From Hylemonella sp. (GTDB lineage: Bacteria; Pseudomonadota; Gammaproteobacteria; Burkholderiales; Burkholderiaceae_C), in NCBI GenBank assembly GCA_030695415.1, contig JAUYQZ010000044.1, positions 51,231-115,230 on the forward strand: a DNA stretch of 64,000 nucleotides. The letters run 5' to 3'. The number at the start of each line of letters is the position of its first letter. The first letter of the stretch is position 1. Of this stretch, positions 11,282-20,405 are shown piece by piece. The notes beneath the pieces are model-generated. The model made no database searches. It saw only the letters and a list, made by a program, of their open reading frames with translations, and had not been told where the DNA came from. A program made the position numbers and the translations under genes.

Positions 11282-12178
11282 TCACAAGAGGTAGTGGTCG
11301 AGCAGCAGGGCTGCGAAGAGCACGCTGAGATGGATCAGCGAGAAACGGAAGGTCTTGCGCGCGAGTTCGTCCGAGTAGTTGCGCCACAACGCGAAGGCAT
11401 AGGCAAAGAAGCCGGCGCTCAACACCACAGCCACAACCAGGTAAAGCCAGGAACTCATGCCATAGACCACGGGCATGAGGCAGGCCGCGAACAGGACCAG
11501 GGTGTAGAGCAGGATCTGCAGTCGCGTGAACTCGTTGCCGTGGGTGACCGGCAGCATGGGCAGGCCCGACTTGCGGTAGTCCTCGACGCGGTACAGCGCC
11601 AGCGCCCAGAAATGCGGCGGCGTCCACAGAAAGATGATGAGAAAGAGGATCAGCGCCTCGGGGCCGACGTCGTTGGTCAGCGCGGCCCATCCCAGCACGG
11701 GCGGCATGGCACCGGACGCGCCGCCGATCACGATGTTCTGCGGCGTCAGCGGCTTGAGGATGACGGTGTAGATCACGGCATACCCGACGAAGGTGGCGAA
11801 GGTCAGCCACATGGTCAGCGGGTTGATCCAGAAGTACAGCAGCACCGAGCCCGCTGCACACAGCACCGCCGAGAACAGCAGGGTCTGCACATCCCCGAGC
11901 TCGCCCTTGGCGGTGGGCCGCCAGGCGGTGCGCTTCATCTTGGCGTCGATGCCCTTCTCGACGATGCAGTTGAAAGCCGCGGCCGCGCCGGCGACCAGCC
12001 AGATGCCGATGCAGGCAATGATCATCAGGCGCAATTCCGGCCAGCGCGGCAGGCCGGGCACCGCCAGCACCATGCCGATGAGGGCGCAGAAGACGATGAG
12101 CTGGACCACCCGCGGTTTGGTCAGCGCGTAGAACTGGCTGAACAGGGAGGACGTGGATACGGGGTGGGGGGCACTCAT
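11282..12178 (-). CDS. ctaB: Protoheme IX farnesyltransferase (heme O synthase)
   Basis: 298 aa, UbiA-type prenyltransferase with about nine membrane helices. It attaches a farnesyl group to heme B to give heme O. Conserved features: [19 protein letters not shown] near the start, the first polyprenyl-diphosphate motif in [19 protein letters not shown], and [20 protein letters not shown] with the second Asp-containing motif. The ATG at 12178 overlaps the ctaA stop by four bases. The open frame continues upstream inside ctaA but is not used. Confidence 0.96.
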   Translation of the reverse strand: MSAPHPVSTSSLFSQFYALTKPRVVQLIVFCALIGMVLAVPGLPRWPELRLMIIACIGIWLVAGAAAAFNCIVEKGIDAKMKRTAWRPTAKGELGDVQTLLFSAVLCAAGSVLLYFWINPLTMWLTFATFVGYAVIYTVILKPLTPQNIVIGGASGAMPPVLGWAALTNDVGPEALILFLIIFLWTPPHFWALALYRVEDYRKSGLPMLPVTHGNEFTRLQILLYTLVLFAACLMPVVYGMSSWLYLVVAVVLSAGFFAYAFALWRNYSDELARKTFRFSLIHLSVLFAALLLDHYLL

Positions 12179-13347
12179 GCGGCAGGACTCGAAAAAGGAA
12201 CGTTGGGGGCGGCCTGCTGTCCCATGCGCTGGCTGCAGGCCAGGCTCCAGGTCAGCAGCACGACCAGGCCGGCCGCACCCCCGGTATGCAATACGGCCGC
12301 CAGCAGGGGCCAGCCCAGCACGACGTTGCTCAGACCGCTGAGAAACTGCAGCAGCAGCAAGGCTGCCAGCCAGCGCGCCGGTCTGCGCCACTGCGGCAGG
12401 CCATGCATGCGCCAGGCCAAGCCCAGCAGCACGGCGATGACGACATAGGCCGCCAGCCGATGGGCGTAATGGATGGCGGTCAGCGCGGCAAAGCTGATGT
12501 GCTCGCCCGAACCGGTCAAGCCCAGTTCGCGCCAGATCTCAAAGCCCTGGGCAAAGTTCATGTCGGGCCACCAGCTGCCCTGGCAGGCGGGGAACTCGGT
12601 ACAGGCCAGCACGGCGTAGTTGGTGCTGACCCAGCCGCCCAGCGCGATCTGCAGCGTCAGCAGGCCCAAGCCCCAACCCAGCAGGCGGCGCAAGCCAGGC
12701 GGTGCCACACGGGTGGCCGCCGCACTTTGCATCTGCGCGTACCGCACCGCCTGCAGACTCAGCAGGGCCAGCAGGAACAGTCCGCCCAGCAGGTGCAAGG
12801 TGACGATGGCGGGGAACAGCTTCATGGTGACGGTCAGCGCACCGAATGCACCCTGCACGCAGACCCAGACCAGGGTGAGCGTGGCCCACCACGGGCTCAG
12901 TGGGGCGCCACCGCTGCTTCGCTGGCGCAGGTGCTCACGCCAGCTGACGGCGGCCAGCACCAGGATAAGCACGCCCACGCCGGTGGCGAGATAGCGGTGG
13001 ATCATCTCGACCCAGGCCTTGCCATGGGTGACCGGCCCGGTGGGCATGGCCTGCTGCGCGGCCGCGATCTCGACACGCGCCCCCACCGGGCTGGCATTGC
13101 CGTAGCAGCCAGGCCAGTCCGGGCAGCCCAGCCCCGAGTCCGTGAGACGGGTGAACGAGCCGAACAGCACCAGGTCGAAGGTGAGGAAGAGCGTGAGAAA
13201 AGTCAGGGCTTGCAGGCGATGCATGGTCGATGCCTGGCGCTTGCGCAGCCAGATCCAGGCCAGCGGCCCGCCGGCCAGCACCAGGCCCATGAGCATGAGT
13301 TGCAGCACCGGGCTGAAGTCGTAGAGCGAGGGGGTGTCCATGGACAT
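12175..13347 (-). CDS. ctaA: Heme A synthase (COX15/CtaA)
   Basis: 390 aa with about eight membrane segments in two four-helix halves. It oxidises the C8 methyl of heme O to a formyl group, giving heme A. Haem-ligand histidines are visible in [15 protein letters not shown] and [15 protein letters not shown], and in the helices with [10 protein letters not shown] and AAVLHTGG. The segment [16 protein letters not shown] is the conserved extracellular loop. The start ATG at 13347 overlaps the upstream stop by one base (TAATG), which argues for coupling and fixes the start. Confidence 0.95.
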   Translation of the reverse strand: MSMDTPSLYDFSPVLQLMLMGLVLAGGPLAWIWLRKRQASTMHRLQALTFLTLFLTFDLVLFGSFTRLTDSGLGCPDWPGCYGNASPVGARVEIAAAQQAMPTGPVTHGKAWVEMIHRYLATGVGVLILVLAAVSWREHLRQRSSGGAPLSPWWATLTLVWVCVQGAFGALTVTMKLFPAIVTLHLLGGLFLLALLSLQAVRYAQMQSAAATRVAPPGLRRLLGWGLGLLTLQIALGGWVSTNYAVLACTEFPACQGSWWPDMNFAQGFEIWRELGLTGSGEHISFAALTAIHYAHRLAAYVVIAVLLGLAWRMHGLPQWRRPARWLAALLLLQFLSGLSNVVLGWPLLAAVLHTGGAAGLVVLLTWSLACSQRMGQQAAPNVPFSSPAA

Positions 13348-14066
13348 TACCTGCCCGCCTTGTCCCATGAGTTGGCGGCGCGCAAGAGCCGCTCCAGGTC
13401 GCGCTTGGCCTTGGCGGCCGTTTCGATGTCCAGCCGGGCGGGGAAGCGCATCATCCAGTTGCCCATCGGGTCGACCACATACAGGTGCTCGCTGATGTCC
13501 TGACCGCTGGCCGGCGCCAGCCAGCGCGCGAGTTCGTCGGCGGGCACACGCAGCACCGTGGCGTCCTTCAGCCCCGGCGTCAGCTCGGCGGGGATGGGCT
13601 GGAGGTCGCTGACCAGCCAGACCCGGTCCAGGCGGTCTTTTTCCTTGCCCAGGCTCTCCCGCAGCTGGCGCTGGAAATAGAGTTGCTGCGTGCAGAGTTC
13701 GGTGCAGCTGCCGCTGCCCACGCTCACCAGCAGCCACTGGCCCTTGAGTTCGCTCAGCGGGTGCGTGCGCCCTGCCAGGTCCAGGCCCAGGATCCCGGGC
13801 AGGGGACGCTGCGGATCGATGAGCTCGCCAAAGTTGCGCCTCCCCTCGGGCCGGATCACGTAATAGGTGAAATAGGAGGCGATCACCGGCGCCGCGCTGA
13901 CCAGCAGGACGGCGATCATCTTCCAGCGACCGATGCGGGTGCGCCGGGTTTCGTCGGCCAGGGCCTGGTTTGGCTCGGGCAGGTCGTAGACCGTTAGGCC
14001 GAGGACGTGGTCGCGGCCTTCAGGCTTGGCGCTGCTGGGGTCTTCTGACAATTTGGAACCAGACAT
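13347..14066 (-). CDS. SCO-like membrane-anchored oxidase assembly protein
   Basis: 239 aa. A cytoplasmic tail of about 46 residues, one membrane helix (MIAVLLVSAAPVIASYFTYYV, written here as residues 50-70), then a periplasmic thioredoxin-like domain. A CxxxC pair (Cys121/Cys125, GSCTELCTQQ) sits where SCO1 binds copper, but overall the protein is far from SCO1. Proteins of this kind are found beside ctaA in betaproteobacteria. The ATG at 14066 lies inside the end of SURF1 (47-base overlap); no start codon exists after the SURF1 stop, so an overlapping start is required. A TTG four codons earlier is less likely. Confidence 0.8.
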   Translation of the reverse strand: MSGSKLSEDPSSAKPEGRDHVLGLTVYDLPEPNQALADETRRTRIGRWKMIAVLLVSAAPVIASYFTYYVIRPEGRRNFGELIDPQRPLPGILGLDLAGRTHPLSELKGQWLLVSVGSGSCTELCTQQLYFQRQLRESLGKEKDRLDRVWLVSDLQPIPAELTPGLKDATVLRVPADELARWLAPASGQDISEHLYVVDPMGNWMMRFPARLDIETAAKAKRDLERLLRAANSWDKAGR

Positions 14067-14739
14067 AAAGGAGTGCAATCAGGGCACTGAGCCCGAACCA
14101 TTGAAACGCGTAACCGTAGTGCTTGTCGACCCCGGTGTTGATCTGCGGCCAGTCACGCAGCAGGCCGTCGTCCTGCTCGGGCGCGCCGGTCTGCTGGATC
14201 GATCCGGCGACCAGGGGCAGACCGGTCTCGGCCCGGTACTGCGCCAGATCCAGATTTTGCCGGATCGGACCGGTACCGGCTGTACCCATCTCATAGAGCT
14301 TGGAGGGGGCAGGGGCTATGCGGCCCTGCACTTTAACCACTCCGGCCGGGGTGTCGACCTGCGGCACGCGCAGCCGATCCTCAAAGTTGCGCGGCGCCCA
14401 GCCACGCTGAACCAGCACGATCGTTCCGCCCTCCAGGCGCAAAGGCGTCAGTACAAAAAATCCCGGTCGCCCGTTCATCTGCCGATTGTCCAGAAAGACC
14501 GTGTGCTGCGGCAGCCACTGGCCCTGCGCCTCGATGCGCCGGTGCAGGAGTTCTTCGTCCAGGGCGCTCGCCAGGCTGCGTCCGTCGAGCAGCGGCAGCT
14601 GGGCCCGGGCGTCGATGCGGGCCTGCAGGGTTTGCTTCTGGTCGGCGCGGCCAAGCTGCCAGCGCCCGAGCGCCAGCGTGACCGCCACGCCCAGCAGCGC
14701 CGCCCCTGTCACCACCCAGATCCGCAGTTTCACACTCAC
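14020..14739 (-). CDS. SURF1 family cytochrome oxidase assembly protein
   Basis: 239 aa from a GTG at 14739 (a second GTG is two codons on). Two membrane helices, at residues 6-26 and near 210-230, flank a periplasmic domain, the SURF1 topology. Conserved pieces are LGRWQLGRADQKQ, VFLDNRQMNGRPGFFVLTPL and VLVQRGWAPRN, and the C-terminal HYGYAFQWFGLSALIALLY. SURF1 helps insert heme A into subunit I. There is no in-frame ATG near the family start, so GTG is accepted. It is divergent from the DUF2909 gene, 15 bases apart. Confidence 0.9.
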   Translation of the reverse strand: MSVKLRIWVVTGAALLGVAVTLALGRWQLGRADQKQTLQARIDARAQLPLLDGRSLASALDEELLHRRIEAQGQWLPQHTVFLDNRQMNGRPGFFVLTPLRLEGGTIVLVQRGWAPRNFEDRLRVPQVDTPAGVVKVQGRIAPAPSKLYEMGTAGTGPIRQNLDLAQYRAETGLPLVAGSIQQTGAPEQDDGLLRDWPQINTGVDKHYGYAFQWFGLSALIALLYVWFQIVRRPQQRQA

Positions 14740-14754
14740 GCGATAATCCCGTCC

Positions 14755-14976
14755 ATGAAATACCTTGTCGCCCTGGCCTTTCTGGCCATCCTTGCCAGCC
14801 TTGGCTCGGCCCTGTTCTTCATGATGAAGGACGGCCGGGACGGCAAGCCCAAGACCAGCAACATGGCCCGCGCCCTGGCCTTCCGCGTCGGCTTCTCCAT
14901 CCTGATCTTCATCTGCATCCTGATCGCCTGGCACTTCGGCTACATCCAGCCCACGGGCATCAAGCCGGGCCAGTAG
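14755..14976 (+). CDS. Twin-transmembrane small protein (DUF2909-like)
   Basis: 73 aa with two hydrophobic helices (residues 3-23 and 42-62) joined by a basic loop (KDGRDGKPKTSNMARAL). It belongs to the small proteins found beside oxidase assembly genes in betaproteobacteria. It is the only plus-strand gene in the oxidase block, placed between SURF1 and cox3. Exact function is unknown; a role in oxidase assembly is inferred from position. A strong terminator follows. Confidence 0.8.
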   Translation: MKYLVALAFLAILASLGSALFFMMKDGRDGKPKTSNMARALAFRVGFSILIFICILIAWHFGYIQPTGIKPGQ

Positions 14977-14994
14977 GCACATCACGCTTTGAAC

Positions 14995-15029
14995 AAAAAC
15001 AAAAGCCGCTCGACGCGGCTTTTGTTTTT
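14995..15029. terminator. Bidirectional rho-independent terminator
   Basis: A perfect 15-bp inverted repeat (AAAAACAAAAGCCGC and its complement) around the loop TCGAC, with an A run on one side and a T run on the other. It ends transcription of the DUF2909 gene and may also insulate against transcripts from cox3. The following 175 bases to the end of cox3 show only a weaker hairpin (GAAAGGGG/CCCCTTTC near 15135) and no gene. Confidence 0.9.
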
Positions 15030-15205
15030 ATCGGCTTGCCCACGCCAAAGCGACGTAGCGAGCGGGCTTCAGCCTAGGCGCGGGTGGCGGGAAACCGGAA
15101 CGTACTTGAAGGTACGTGAGGATCTCCCGACGCTGAAAGGGGTTGGGGCCCCTTTCATCCCCATCTGCGCAACGACGGATCAAGCCCGCGCAGTAGCCGC
15201 CCCAA

Positions 15206-16087
15206 TTACAACCAGTAGACGAGGATGTACAGGCCCAGCCACACCACGTCCACGAAGTGCCAGTACCATGCAGCGCCTTCGAAACCGAAGTGGCGGTCTG
15301 CCGTGAAGTGGCCCTTCTGCAGGCGCAGGGTGATGAAGAACAGCATCAGCATGCCCACGAACACGTGGAAGCCGTGAAAGCCGGTCAGCATGAAGAAGGT
15401 GGAACCGAAAATACCGGACGTGAGCTTGAGGTTCAGGTCACGGTAGGCGTGCATGTACTCATAGCCCTGCACGAACAGGAAGATCAGGCCAAGCAGCACG
15501 GTGGCCCACATGAAACCGATGGTCTTGCTGCGGTTGCCGTCACGCAGGGCATGGTGGGCAATGGTCAGGGTCACGCCGGAGGTGAGCAGCAGGGCCGTGT
15601 TGATCGTGGGCAGCCAGAACGGGCCCATGGTCTGGAAGGGCTCGATGATGCCGGCCGGCGAAGCGGTGGCGCCGGCAACGACGCTGGGCCAGACGGCCTT
15701 GAAGTCAGGCCACAGCAGCGCGTTGTCCAGGCTGCCCAGCGCCGGCACCGAGTGCGCGCGAGCCCACCAGAGGGCGGTGAAGAAGGCACCGAAGAACATC
15801 ACTTCGGAGAAGATGAACCAGGTCATGCTCCAGCGGAAGGAGATATCGATCTTGTGACCATACTGTCCACTTTCGCTCTCGGCAATGGCTTCACTGAACC
15901 ACTGGAACAGCACGCCGAGCCAGACCACGAGACCGAAGGCCAGGGAGTACATGCCCCAGCCAGCGCCGTTGATCCACTGACCGGCACCGAGGATGACAAA
16001 GAACAGGCCGATCGCCGCCATCACGGGATGACGGGACGGGCCAGGCACGTAGTAGTACGGGGTGCCGCCGTGGGTAGTCGAACTCAT
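15206..16087 (-). CDS. ctaE: Cytochrome c oxidase subunit III
   Basis: 293 aa, seven membrane helices. Conserved segments: YYYVPGPSRHPVMAAIG at the start, FRWSMTWFIFSEVMFFGAFF with the conserved Glu in the third helix, FQTMGPFWLPTINTALLLTS, and the C-terminal GFHGFHVFVG and FEGAAWYWHFVDVVWLGLYI. Subunit III stabilises the oxidase and its proton uptake. It is the last structural gene of the oxidase operon, 60 bases after the DUF2970 gene. Confidence 0.97.
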   Translation of the reverse strand: MSSTTHGGTPYYYVPGPSRHPVMAAIGLFFVILGAGQWINGAGWGMYSLAFGLVVWLGVLFQWFSEAIAESESGQYGHKIDISFRWSMTWFIFSEVMFFGAFFTALWWARAHSVPALGSLDNALLWPDFKAVWPSVVAGATASPAGIIEPFQTMGPFWLPTINTALLLTSGVTLTIAHHALRDGNRSKTIGFMWATVLLGLIFLFVQGYEYMHAYRDLNLKLTSGIFGSTFFMLTGFHGFHVFVGMLMLFFITLRLQKGHFTADRHFGFEGAAWYWHFVDVVWLGLYILVYWL

Positions 16088-16146
16088 GTTTGCTCCATTC
16101 CTTCCGATTCTGCTTCTCTAAAACTCTCAGGTGTTCCGGCCAGGCC

Positions 16147-16353
16147 TTACTTGACCACGACCCAGTTCACCAGTGCAATCAAACTCAATACGAACAGGAT
16201 GCCTCCGAGCAGTCCCACCGCAATGATGTGGTACGGCTTGAGGCGGCCGATGTCATCCTGGAAATCACTGCTCCTGCGCACGCCGAGGAAGGACCAGGCC
16301 ACGGCCTTGACGGTGGCCCACAACGAACTCCCGGACGACGGCGTGCTGCTCAT
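16147..16353 (-). CDS. DUF2970 small membrane protein
   Basis: 68 aa. The N-terminal part LWATVKAVAWSFLGVRRSSD and the C-terminal helix YHIIAVGLLGGILFVLSLIA match the DUF2970 pattern known from oxidase operons of Burkholderiales. The ATG at 16353 overlaps the ctaG stop by four bases. The function is unknown; an accessory role in oxidase assembly is inferred from its constant position between ctaG and cox3. Confidence 0.87.
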   Translation of the reverse strand: MSSTPSSGSSLWATVKAVAWSFLGVRRSSDFQDDIGRLKPYHIIAVGLLGGILFVLSLIALVNWVVVK

Positions 16354-16946
16354 GCCCCCGCCTCCGTCGACTTGTGCACGGCGGTCGAAGCCGGCGCTGG
16401 TGGCGTCTTGCTGCCCACCTCGAAGAAGGTATAGGACAGCGTGATGGTGGTCACGTCCTTGGCCAGCTTGGGATCGATCACGAAGACCACTGGCCAGCTC
16501 TTCTTCTCGCCCGGGGCCAGCGTGTACTCGTTGAAGCAGAAGCACTCCAGCTTGTTGAAGTGCGCGGCGGCCTGGCGCGGGGCGTAGCTGGGGATGGCCT
16601 GGGCCGCCATGCGGCGGTCCTGGACATTCTCGAACTCGTACATCACCGTCGCCATCTCACCAGGATGCACCTGCAGCGACGTCTGCGCCGGCTTGAAACG
16701 CCAGGGCCCGCGCACATTGGCATCGAACTCGACGGTGATGGTACGACTGGTATCCACCTGCGTGTTGCCCGGTGCCGCTTTGCTGCGGCCAGGCATATCC
16801 CGTTCGCCGATGGCCAGGATGTTGACTCCCGTGAACTCGCAGATGGCCTGGTAGATCGGCACCAGCGCATAGCCGAAGCCGAACATGCCGGCCACCACGA
16901 TGACCAGCTTGCCCACCATCCTGGCGTTCTCGCGTCGCAGGTTCAT
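16350..16946 (-). CDS. ctaG: Cytochrome c oxidase assembly protein CtaG/Cox11
   Basis: 198 aa. One N-terminal membrane helix (residues 12-30) followed by an immunoglobulin-like periplasmic domain. The copper-binding pair lies in LECFCFNEYTLAPGE near residue 135. Cox11 delivers copper to the CuB centre of subunit I. Conserved VPIYQAICEFTGVN and FVIDPKL motifs are present. It starts ten bases after the 37-aa peptide gene and overlaps the DUF2970 gene. Confidence 0.96.
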   Translation of the reverse strand: MNLRRENARMVGKLVIVVAGMFGFGYALVPIYQAICEFTGVNILAIGERDMPGRSKAAPGNTQVDTSRTITVEFDANVRGPWRFKPAQTSLQVHPGEMATVMYEFENVQDRRMAAQAIPSYAPRQAAAHFNKLECFCFNEYTLAPGEKKSWPVVFVIDPKLAKDVTTITLSYTFFEVGSKTPPAPASTAVHKSTEAGA

Positions 16947-16956
16947 GGCTGCCTCG

Positions 16957-17070
16957 TCACTTGCCGCCCAGCAGGACCATCTTGGCCAGGAAGCCGAGGA
17001 AGAAGATCAGCGCGACCGACGCCAGGATCAGGCCCAGGCGGCGGTTGGCTTTCTTCTGTTCAGGCGTCAT
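16957..17070 (-). CDS. 37-aa cytochrome oxidase small assembly peptide
   Basis: A very short gene fully inside the coxA-ctaG gap: ATG at 17070, stop at 16957. The product begins MTPEQKKANRRLGLIL and continues as one membrane helix ending LLGGK. The basic N-terminus followed by one helix predicts an inner-membrane peptide with its N-terminus inside. Peptides like this are annotated as small cytochrome oxidase assembly proteins in Burkholderiales. The tight spacing (24 bases after coxA, 10 before ctaG) and start/stop fit support translation. Confidence 0.78.
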   Translation of the reverse strand: MTPEQKKANRRLGLILASVALIFFLGFLAKMVLLGGK

Positions 17071-17094
17071 GGCGCAATCTTTCCGTGCGGGGTC

Positions 17095-18711
17095 TCAGCC
17101 GACGATCCGGGTCGCCGTGGCGTCCAGCTTCGGGGGGGTTTCGAAGGTATGGAAGGGGGCCGGCGAGGGCACTTCCCACTCCAGGCCTTCTGCACCTTCC
17201 CAAGGCTTCTGGGGAGCCTTCTCGCCCTGTCCGCGCATGGCGGGCACGATCACGAAGAGGAAGAAGTACACCTGGGCGATACCGAAAGCGAAGGCACCGA
17301 CAGTGGCGATGGCATTGAAGTCTGCGAACTGCATCGGGTAGTCGGCATAGCGACGCGGCATGCCGGCCAGACCCAGGAAGTGCATCGGGAAGAAGGTAAT
17401 GTTGAAGGAGATCATCGACCACCAGAAGTGCAGCTTGCCGCGGCCTTCGCTGTACATCACACCGGTCCACTTGGGCAGCCAGTAGTAGATGCCGGAGAAC
17501 ATGGCGAACAGCGAGCCGGCCACCAGCACGTAGTGGAAGTGGGCCACCACGTAATAGGTGTCCTGCACCTGGATGTCGATCGGTGCCACCGACAGGATCA
17601 GGCCGGTGAAGCCGCCCATGGTGAACACGAAGATGAAGCCCACGGCCCACAGCATCGGGGTCTCGAAGGTCATCGAGCCCTTCCACATGGTGGCCAGCCA
17701 GTTGAAGATCTTCACGCCGGTGGGCACGGAGATCAGCATGGTGGCGTACATGAAGAACAGCTGGCCGGTCACCGGCATGCCGGTGGTGTACATGTGGTGT
17801 GCCCACACGATGAAGGACAGGATGGCGATGGAAGCCGTGGCGTAGACCATGGAGGCGTAGCCGAACAGCTTCTTGCGGGCAAAGGCCGGGACGACAGCGC
17901 TGATGATGCCGAAGGCCGGCAAGATCATGATGTAGACCTCGGGGTGACCGAAGAACCAGAAGATGTGCTGGTACATCACCGGGTCGCCGCCGCCGGCGGG
18001 GTTGAAGAAGGTGGTGCCGAAGTGACGGTCGGTCAGCGTCATGGTGATGGCGCCGGCCAGCACGGGCATCACGGCGATCAGCAGGTAGGCGGTGATCAGC
18101 CAGGTCCAGCAGAACAGCGGCATCTTCATCAGCGTCATGCCGGGCGCGCGCATGTTCAGGATGGTCACGATGATGTTGATCGAGCCCATGATGGACGAGG
18201 CGCCCAGGATGTGCATGGCAAAAATGCCGGCGTCCATCGAGGGGCCCATCTGCAGCGTCAGCGGTGCGTACAGCGTCCAGCCGGCTGCGGGGGCGCCGCC
18301 GGGCATGAAGAAGGACAGCACCAGCATGAGGGCCGCGGGGATCATCAGCCAGAAGCTGAAGTTGTTCATGCGGGCGAAGGCCATGTCGGCCGCGCCGATC
18401 TGCAGCGGGATCATCCAGTTGGCGAAGCCCACGAAGGCCGGCATGATGGCGCCGAACACCATGATCAGGCCGTGCATCGTGGTGAGCTGATTGAACAGCT
18501 CAGGGTTCACCACCTGCAGGCCGGGCTGGAACAGCTCGGCGCGGATCAGCAGCGCCAGGACGCCACCGACCATCAGCATGGTGAAGGCGAACAGCAGGTA
18601 CAGGGTACCGATGTCCTTGTGGTTGGTCGCATAGACCCAGCGACGCCAGCCCGTGGGGGCATGGTGGTCGTCATGGGCATGGTGATCGTGATGGTCTAGA
18701 ACGGCACTCAT
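17095..18711 (-). CDS. ctaD: Cytochrome c oxidase subunit I
   Basis: 538 aa, twelve membrane helices. It holds heme a and the heme a3-CuB oxygen-reducing centre and pumps protons. The cross-linked His-Tyr pair is in [18 protein letters not shown] near residue 255; the CuB histidines are in [15 protein letters not shown]; the heme ligands of the tenth helix are in [15 protein letters not shown]. The K- and D-channel regions look intact. A His/Asp-rich N-terminus ([14 protein letters not shown]) is noteworthy and could bind metal. It follows coxB after 40 bases. Confidence 0.98.
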   Translation of the reverse strand: MSAVLDHHDHHAHDDHHAPTGWRRWVYATNHKDIGTLYLLFAFTMLMVGGVLALLIRAELFQPGLQVVNPELFNQLTTMHGLIMVFGAIMPAFVGFANWMIPLQIGAADMAFARMNNFSFWLMIPAALMLVLSFFMPGGAPAAGWTLYAPLTLQMGPSMDAGIFAMHILGASSIMGSINIIVTILNMRAPGMTLMKMPLFCWTWLITAYLLIAVMPVLAGAITMTLTDRHFGTTFFNPAGGGDPVMYQHIFWFFGHPEVYIMILPAFGIISAVVPAFARKKLFGYASMVYATASIAILSFIVWAHHMYTTGMPVTGQLFFMYATMLISVPTGVKIFNWLATMWKGSMTFETPMLWAVGFIFVFTMGGFTGLILSVAPIDIQVQDTYYVVAHFHYVLVAGSLFAMFSGIYYWLPKWTGVMYSEGRGKLHFWWSMISFNITFFPMHFLGLAGMPRRYADYPMQFADFNAIATVGAFAFGIAQVYFFLFVIVPAMRGQGEKAPQKPWEGAEGLEWEVPSPAPFHTFETPPKLDATATRIVG

Positions 18712-18751
18712 CCTGATTTCCTTCTCAATACTCTAGGCGTCTGACGACTGT

Positions 18752-19924
18752 TTACTTGCGGGCGGTCTTGATGTCGGCCGGCTGCACCAGCTGACCGGTC
18801 TTGTTGGACCAGGTGTTCTTGGTATAGGTAACCACTGCGGCGATTTCGGTGTCGCTCAGCTGTTTCCAGGCCGGCATGGCACCCTTGCCGTTGAGCATGA
18901 TGCCGATCTGCTTGGACTTGTCGGCATCCACCACCATTGCCGAGGCGTCCAGCGGCTTGAAGGGGCCAGCGCCCTTGCCGTTGGCCTGATGGCAGACCGC
19001 GCAGTTGGCGGCATAGACTTTCTCGCCACGCTGCACCAGTTCGCCCAGGGCCCAGACCTTGGCCGGATCGTCGGCCTTGGCGGCCATGGCCTTCTTCTGG
19101 CCATCGACCCACTTGGCGTAGTCCTCGGCGGACACCACCTTGACGTGGATGGGCATGTAGGCATGCTCCTTGCCACACAGCTCGGCGCACTGGCCGTAGA
19201 AGTCACCGGTCTGCTCGGCGCGGAACCAGGTGTCGCGCACGAAACCGGGGATGGCGTCCTGCTTGATGCCGAAAGCCGGCACCATGAAGGCATGGATCAC
19301 GTCGTTGGCGGTGGTGATGATGCGGATCTTCTTGTCCACCGGCACGACCAGGGGGTTATCCACCTTGAGCAGGTAGTTGTCGGTGGGGGCCGGCTTGCCA
19401 GACTCGGACATGGCGCGGTGCGTGCTGTCCAGGGTGGAGATGAAGCCGATGCCCTCGCCTTCGCCCTTGATGTAGTCGTAGCCCCACTTCCACTGATAAC
19501 CCGTGACCTTGATGGTCAGATCGGCGTTACTGGTGTCCTTCATGGCCACCACGGCCTTGGTCGCGGGCAGCGCCATCAGGATCACGATGATGAAGGGGAT
19601 CACGGTCCAGGCGATTTCCACGGCCACGGACTCATGGAAGTCGGCCGGCTTGTGCCCGACCGACTTGCGGTGCTTCAGGATGGAATAGAACATCACGCCG
19701 AACACCGCCACGAAGATCACGGTGCAGATGATCAGCATGAACCAGTGCAGCCATTGCTGCTCCGCAGCAATCTTGGTGACTGCCGGATGCAGGTTGAGCT
19801 GGTTGACGGCCGGCCCGCCGGGCAGGTCGTTGACAGCCTGGGCTGCGGTGAAAGCCGCCGTACCAGCCCAAGCGCCGGCCGTCAGCAGCAGTGAAGCCAA
19901 TTTATTAGAAATGCTCTTCATCAT
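18752..19924 (-). CDS. ctaC: Cytochrome c oxidase subunit II with fused cytochrome c domain
   Basis: 390 aa. A signal peptide (residues 1-28), two membrane helices, then the cupredoxin domain with the CuA site in QCAELCGKEHAYMPIHV near residue 243, and a C-terminal class I cytochrome c with CAVCH near residue 306 and a distal Met in KGAMPAWKQL. The fused heme makes this a caa3-type oxidase that can take electrons directly. The ATG at 19924 has a GAAGAAG ribosome site; a GTG two codons upstream would lie on top of that site. It is the first gene of the oxidase operon. Confidence 0.96.
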   Translation of the reverse strand: MMKSISNKLASLLLTAGAWAGTAAFTAAQAVNDLPGGPAVNQLNLHPAVTKIAAEQQWLHWFMLIICTVIFVAVFGVMFYSILKHRKSVGHKPADFHESVAVEIAWTVIPFIIVILMALPATKAVVAMKDTSNADLTIKVTGYQWKWGYDYIKGEGEGIGFISTLDSTHRAMSESGKPAPTDNYLLKVDNPLVVPVDKKIRIITTANDVIHAFMVPAFGIKQDAIPGFVRDTWFRAEQTGDFYGQCAELCGKEHAYMPIHVKVVSAEDYAKWVDGQKKAMAAKADDPAKVWALGELVQRGEKVYAANCAVCHQANGKGAGPFKPLDASAMVVDADKSKQIGIMLNGKGAMPAWKQLSDTEIAAVVTYTKNTWSNKTGQLVQPADIKTARK

Positions 19925-20108
19925 GTTCACTTCTTCAATGTCCTAAAAAATCGTGGACTGCCCAGACTTGTCTGCATGCGGCTTGCGACCGATGCGCCAG
20001 CCACCAACCGGGTGGCAGGCAGCAAGCTGCCCTTAATTCCGAAAATCAGCGAGCGCTTATTGTAGCCCAGCACTTTTTGCTCCTTGCCCTGCTGATATGC
20101 GGGTTCAC

Positions 20109-20391
20109 CCTAGGGACCCTCTGCATAACTCGCGCCATGCGCGTTCGAGTCAAAAACGGGATGATTTGACCGCCAACATTGCGCGTCGTGTGCCCGTAGG
20201 CACACGCAAGCGATTTGGTGGGCAAAGGGCCCGTTTTTGGCCGAACCCCTTCGGGGACGTGGTTTTGCGGGCGATCCGCAGCGTTGCAAAACCAGGCAAG
20301 CCGTCCAGGCTTGCCTTGGGTTTTGCGCCTTGCGGCTCATCCCGCAAAAGCCACGCCGCGCGCGGCGGGAATTATGCAGAAGGTCCCTAGG
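20109..20391. mobile_element. Miniature inverted-repeat element with CTAG target duplication
   Basis: Between coxB and the BioC-like gene. The ends are a 20-bp terminal inverted repeat with one mismatch: CCTAGGGACCCTCTGCATAA (20109-20128) and TTATGCAGAAGGTCCCTAGG (20372-20391). If CTAG (20110-20113 and 20387-20390) is the duplicated target, the element is 273 bp with 16-bp ends starting GGGACC. The inside has no credible gene but contains small hairpins (GTGTGCCCGTAGGCACAC, GCAAGCCGTCCAGGCTTGC). A short non-autonomous element mobilised by an IS5-like transposase is the likely identity; family assignment is inference. The remaining 180 bases towards coxB contain only presumed promoter sequence. 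Confidence 0.75.
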
Positions 20392-20405
20392 AACGCGGGC
20401 CAGCC

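Noticed and set aside
14740..14985. Longer SURF1 start
   Set aside because: The added part is antisense to the DUF2909 gene and lacks signal or helix character; GTG at 14739 fits the family.
15033..15205. Possible small RNA or repeat between the DUF2909 terminator and cox3
   Set aside because: Only short hairpins (GAAAGGGG/CCCCTTTC and ACGTAC/GTACGT) are visible; not enough to call a feature.
16885..18699. 604-codon plus-strand open frame opposite coxA
   Set aside because: His/Gly/Glu-rich antisense frame; coxA on the other strand is unambiguous.
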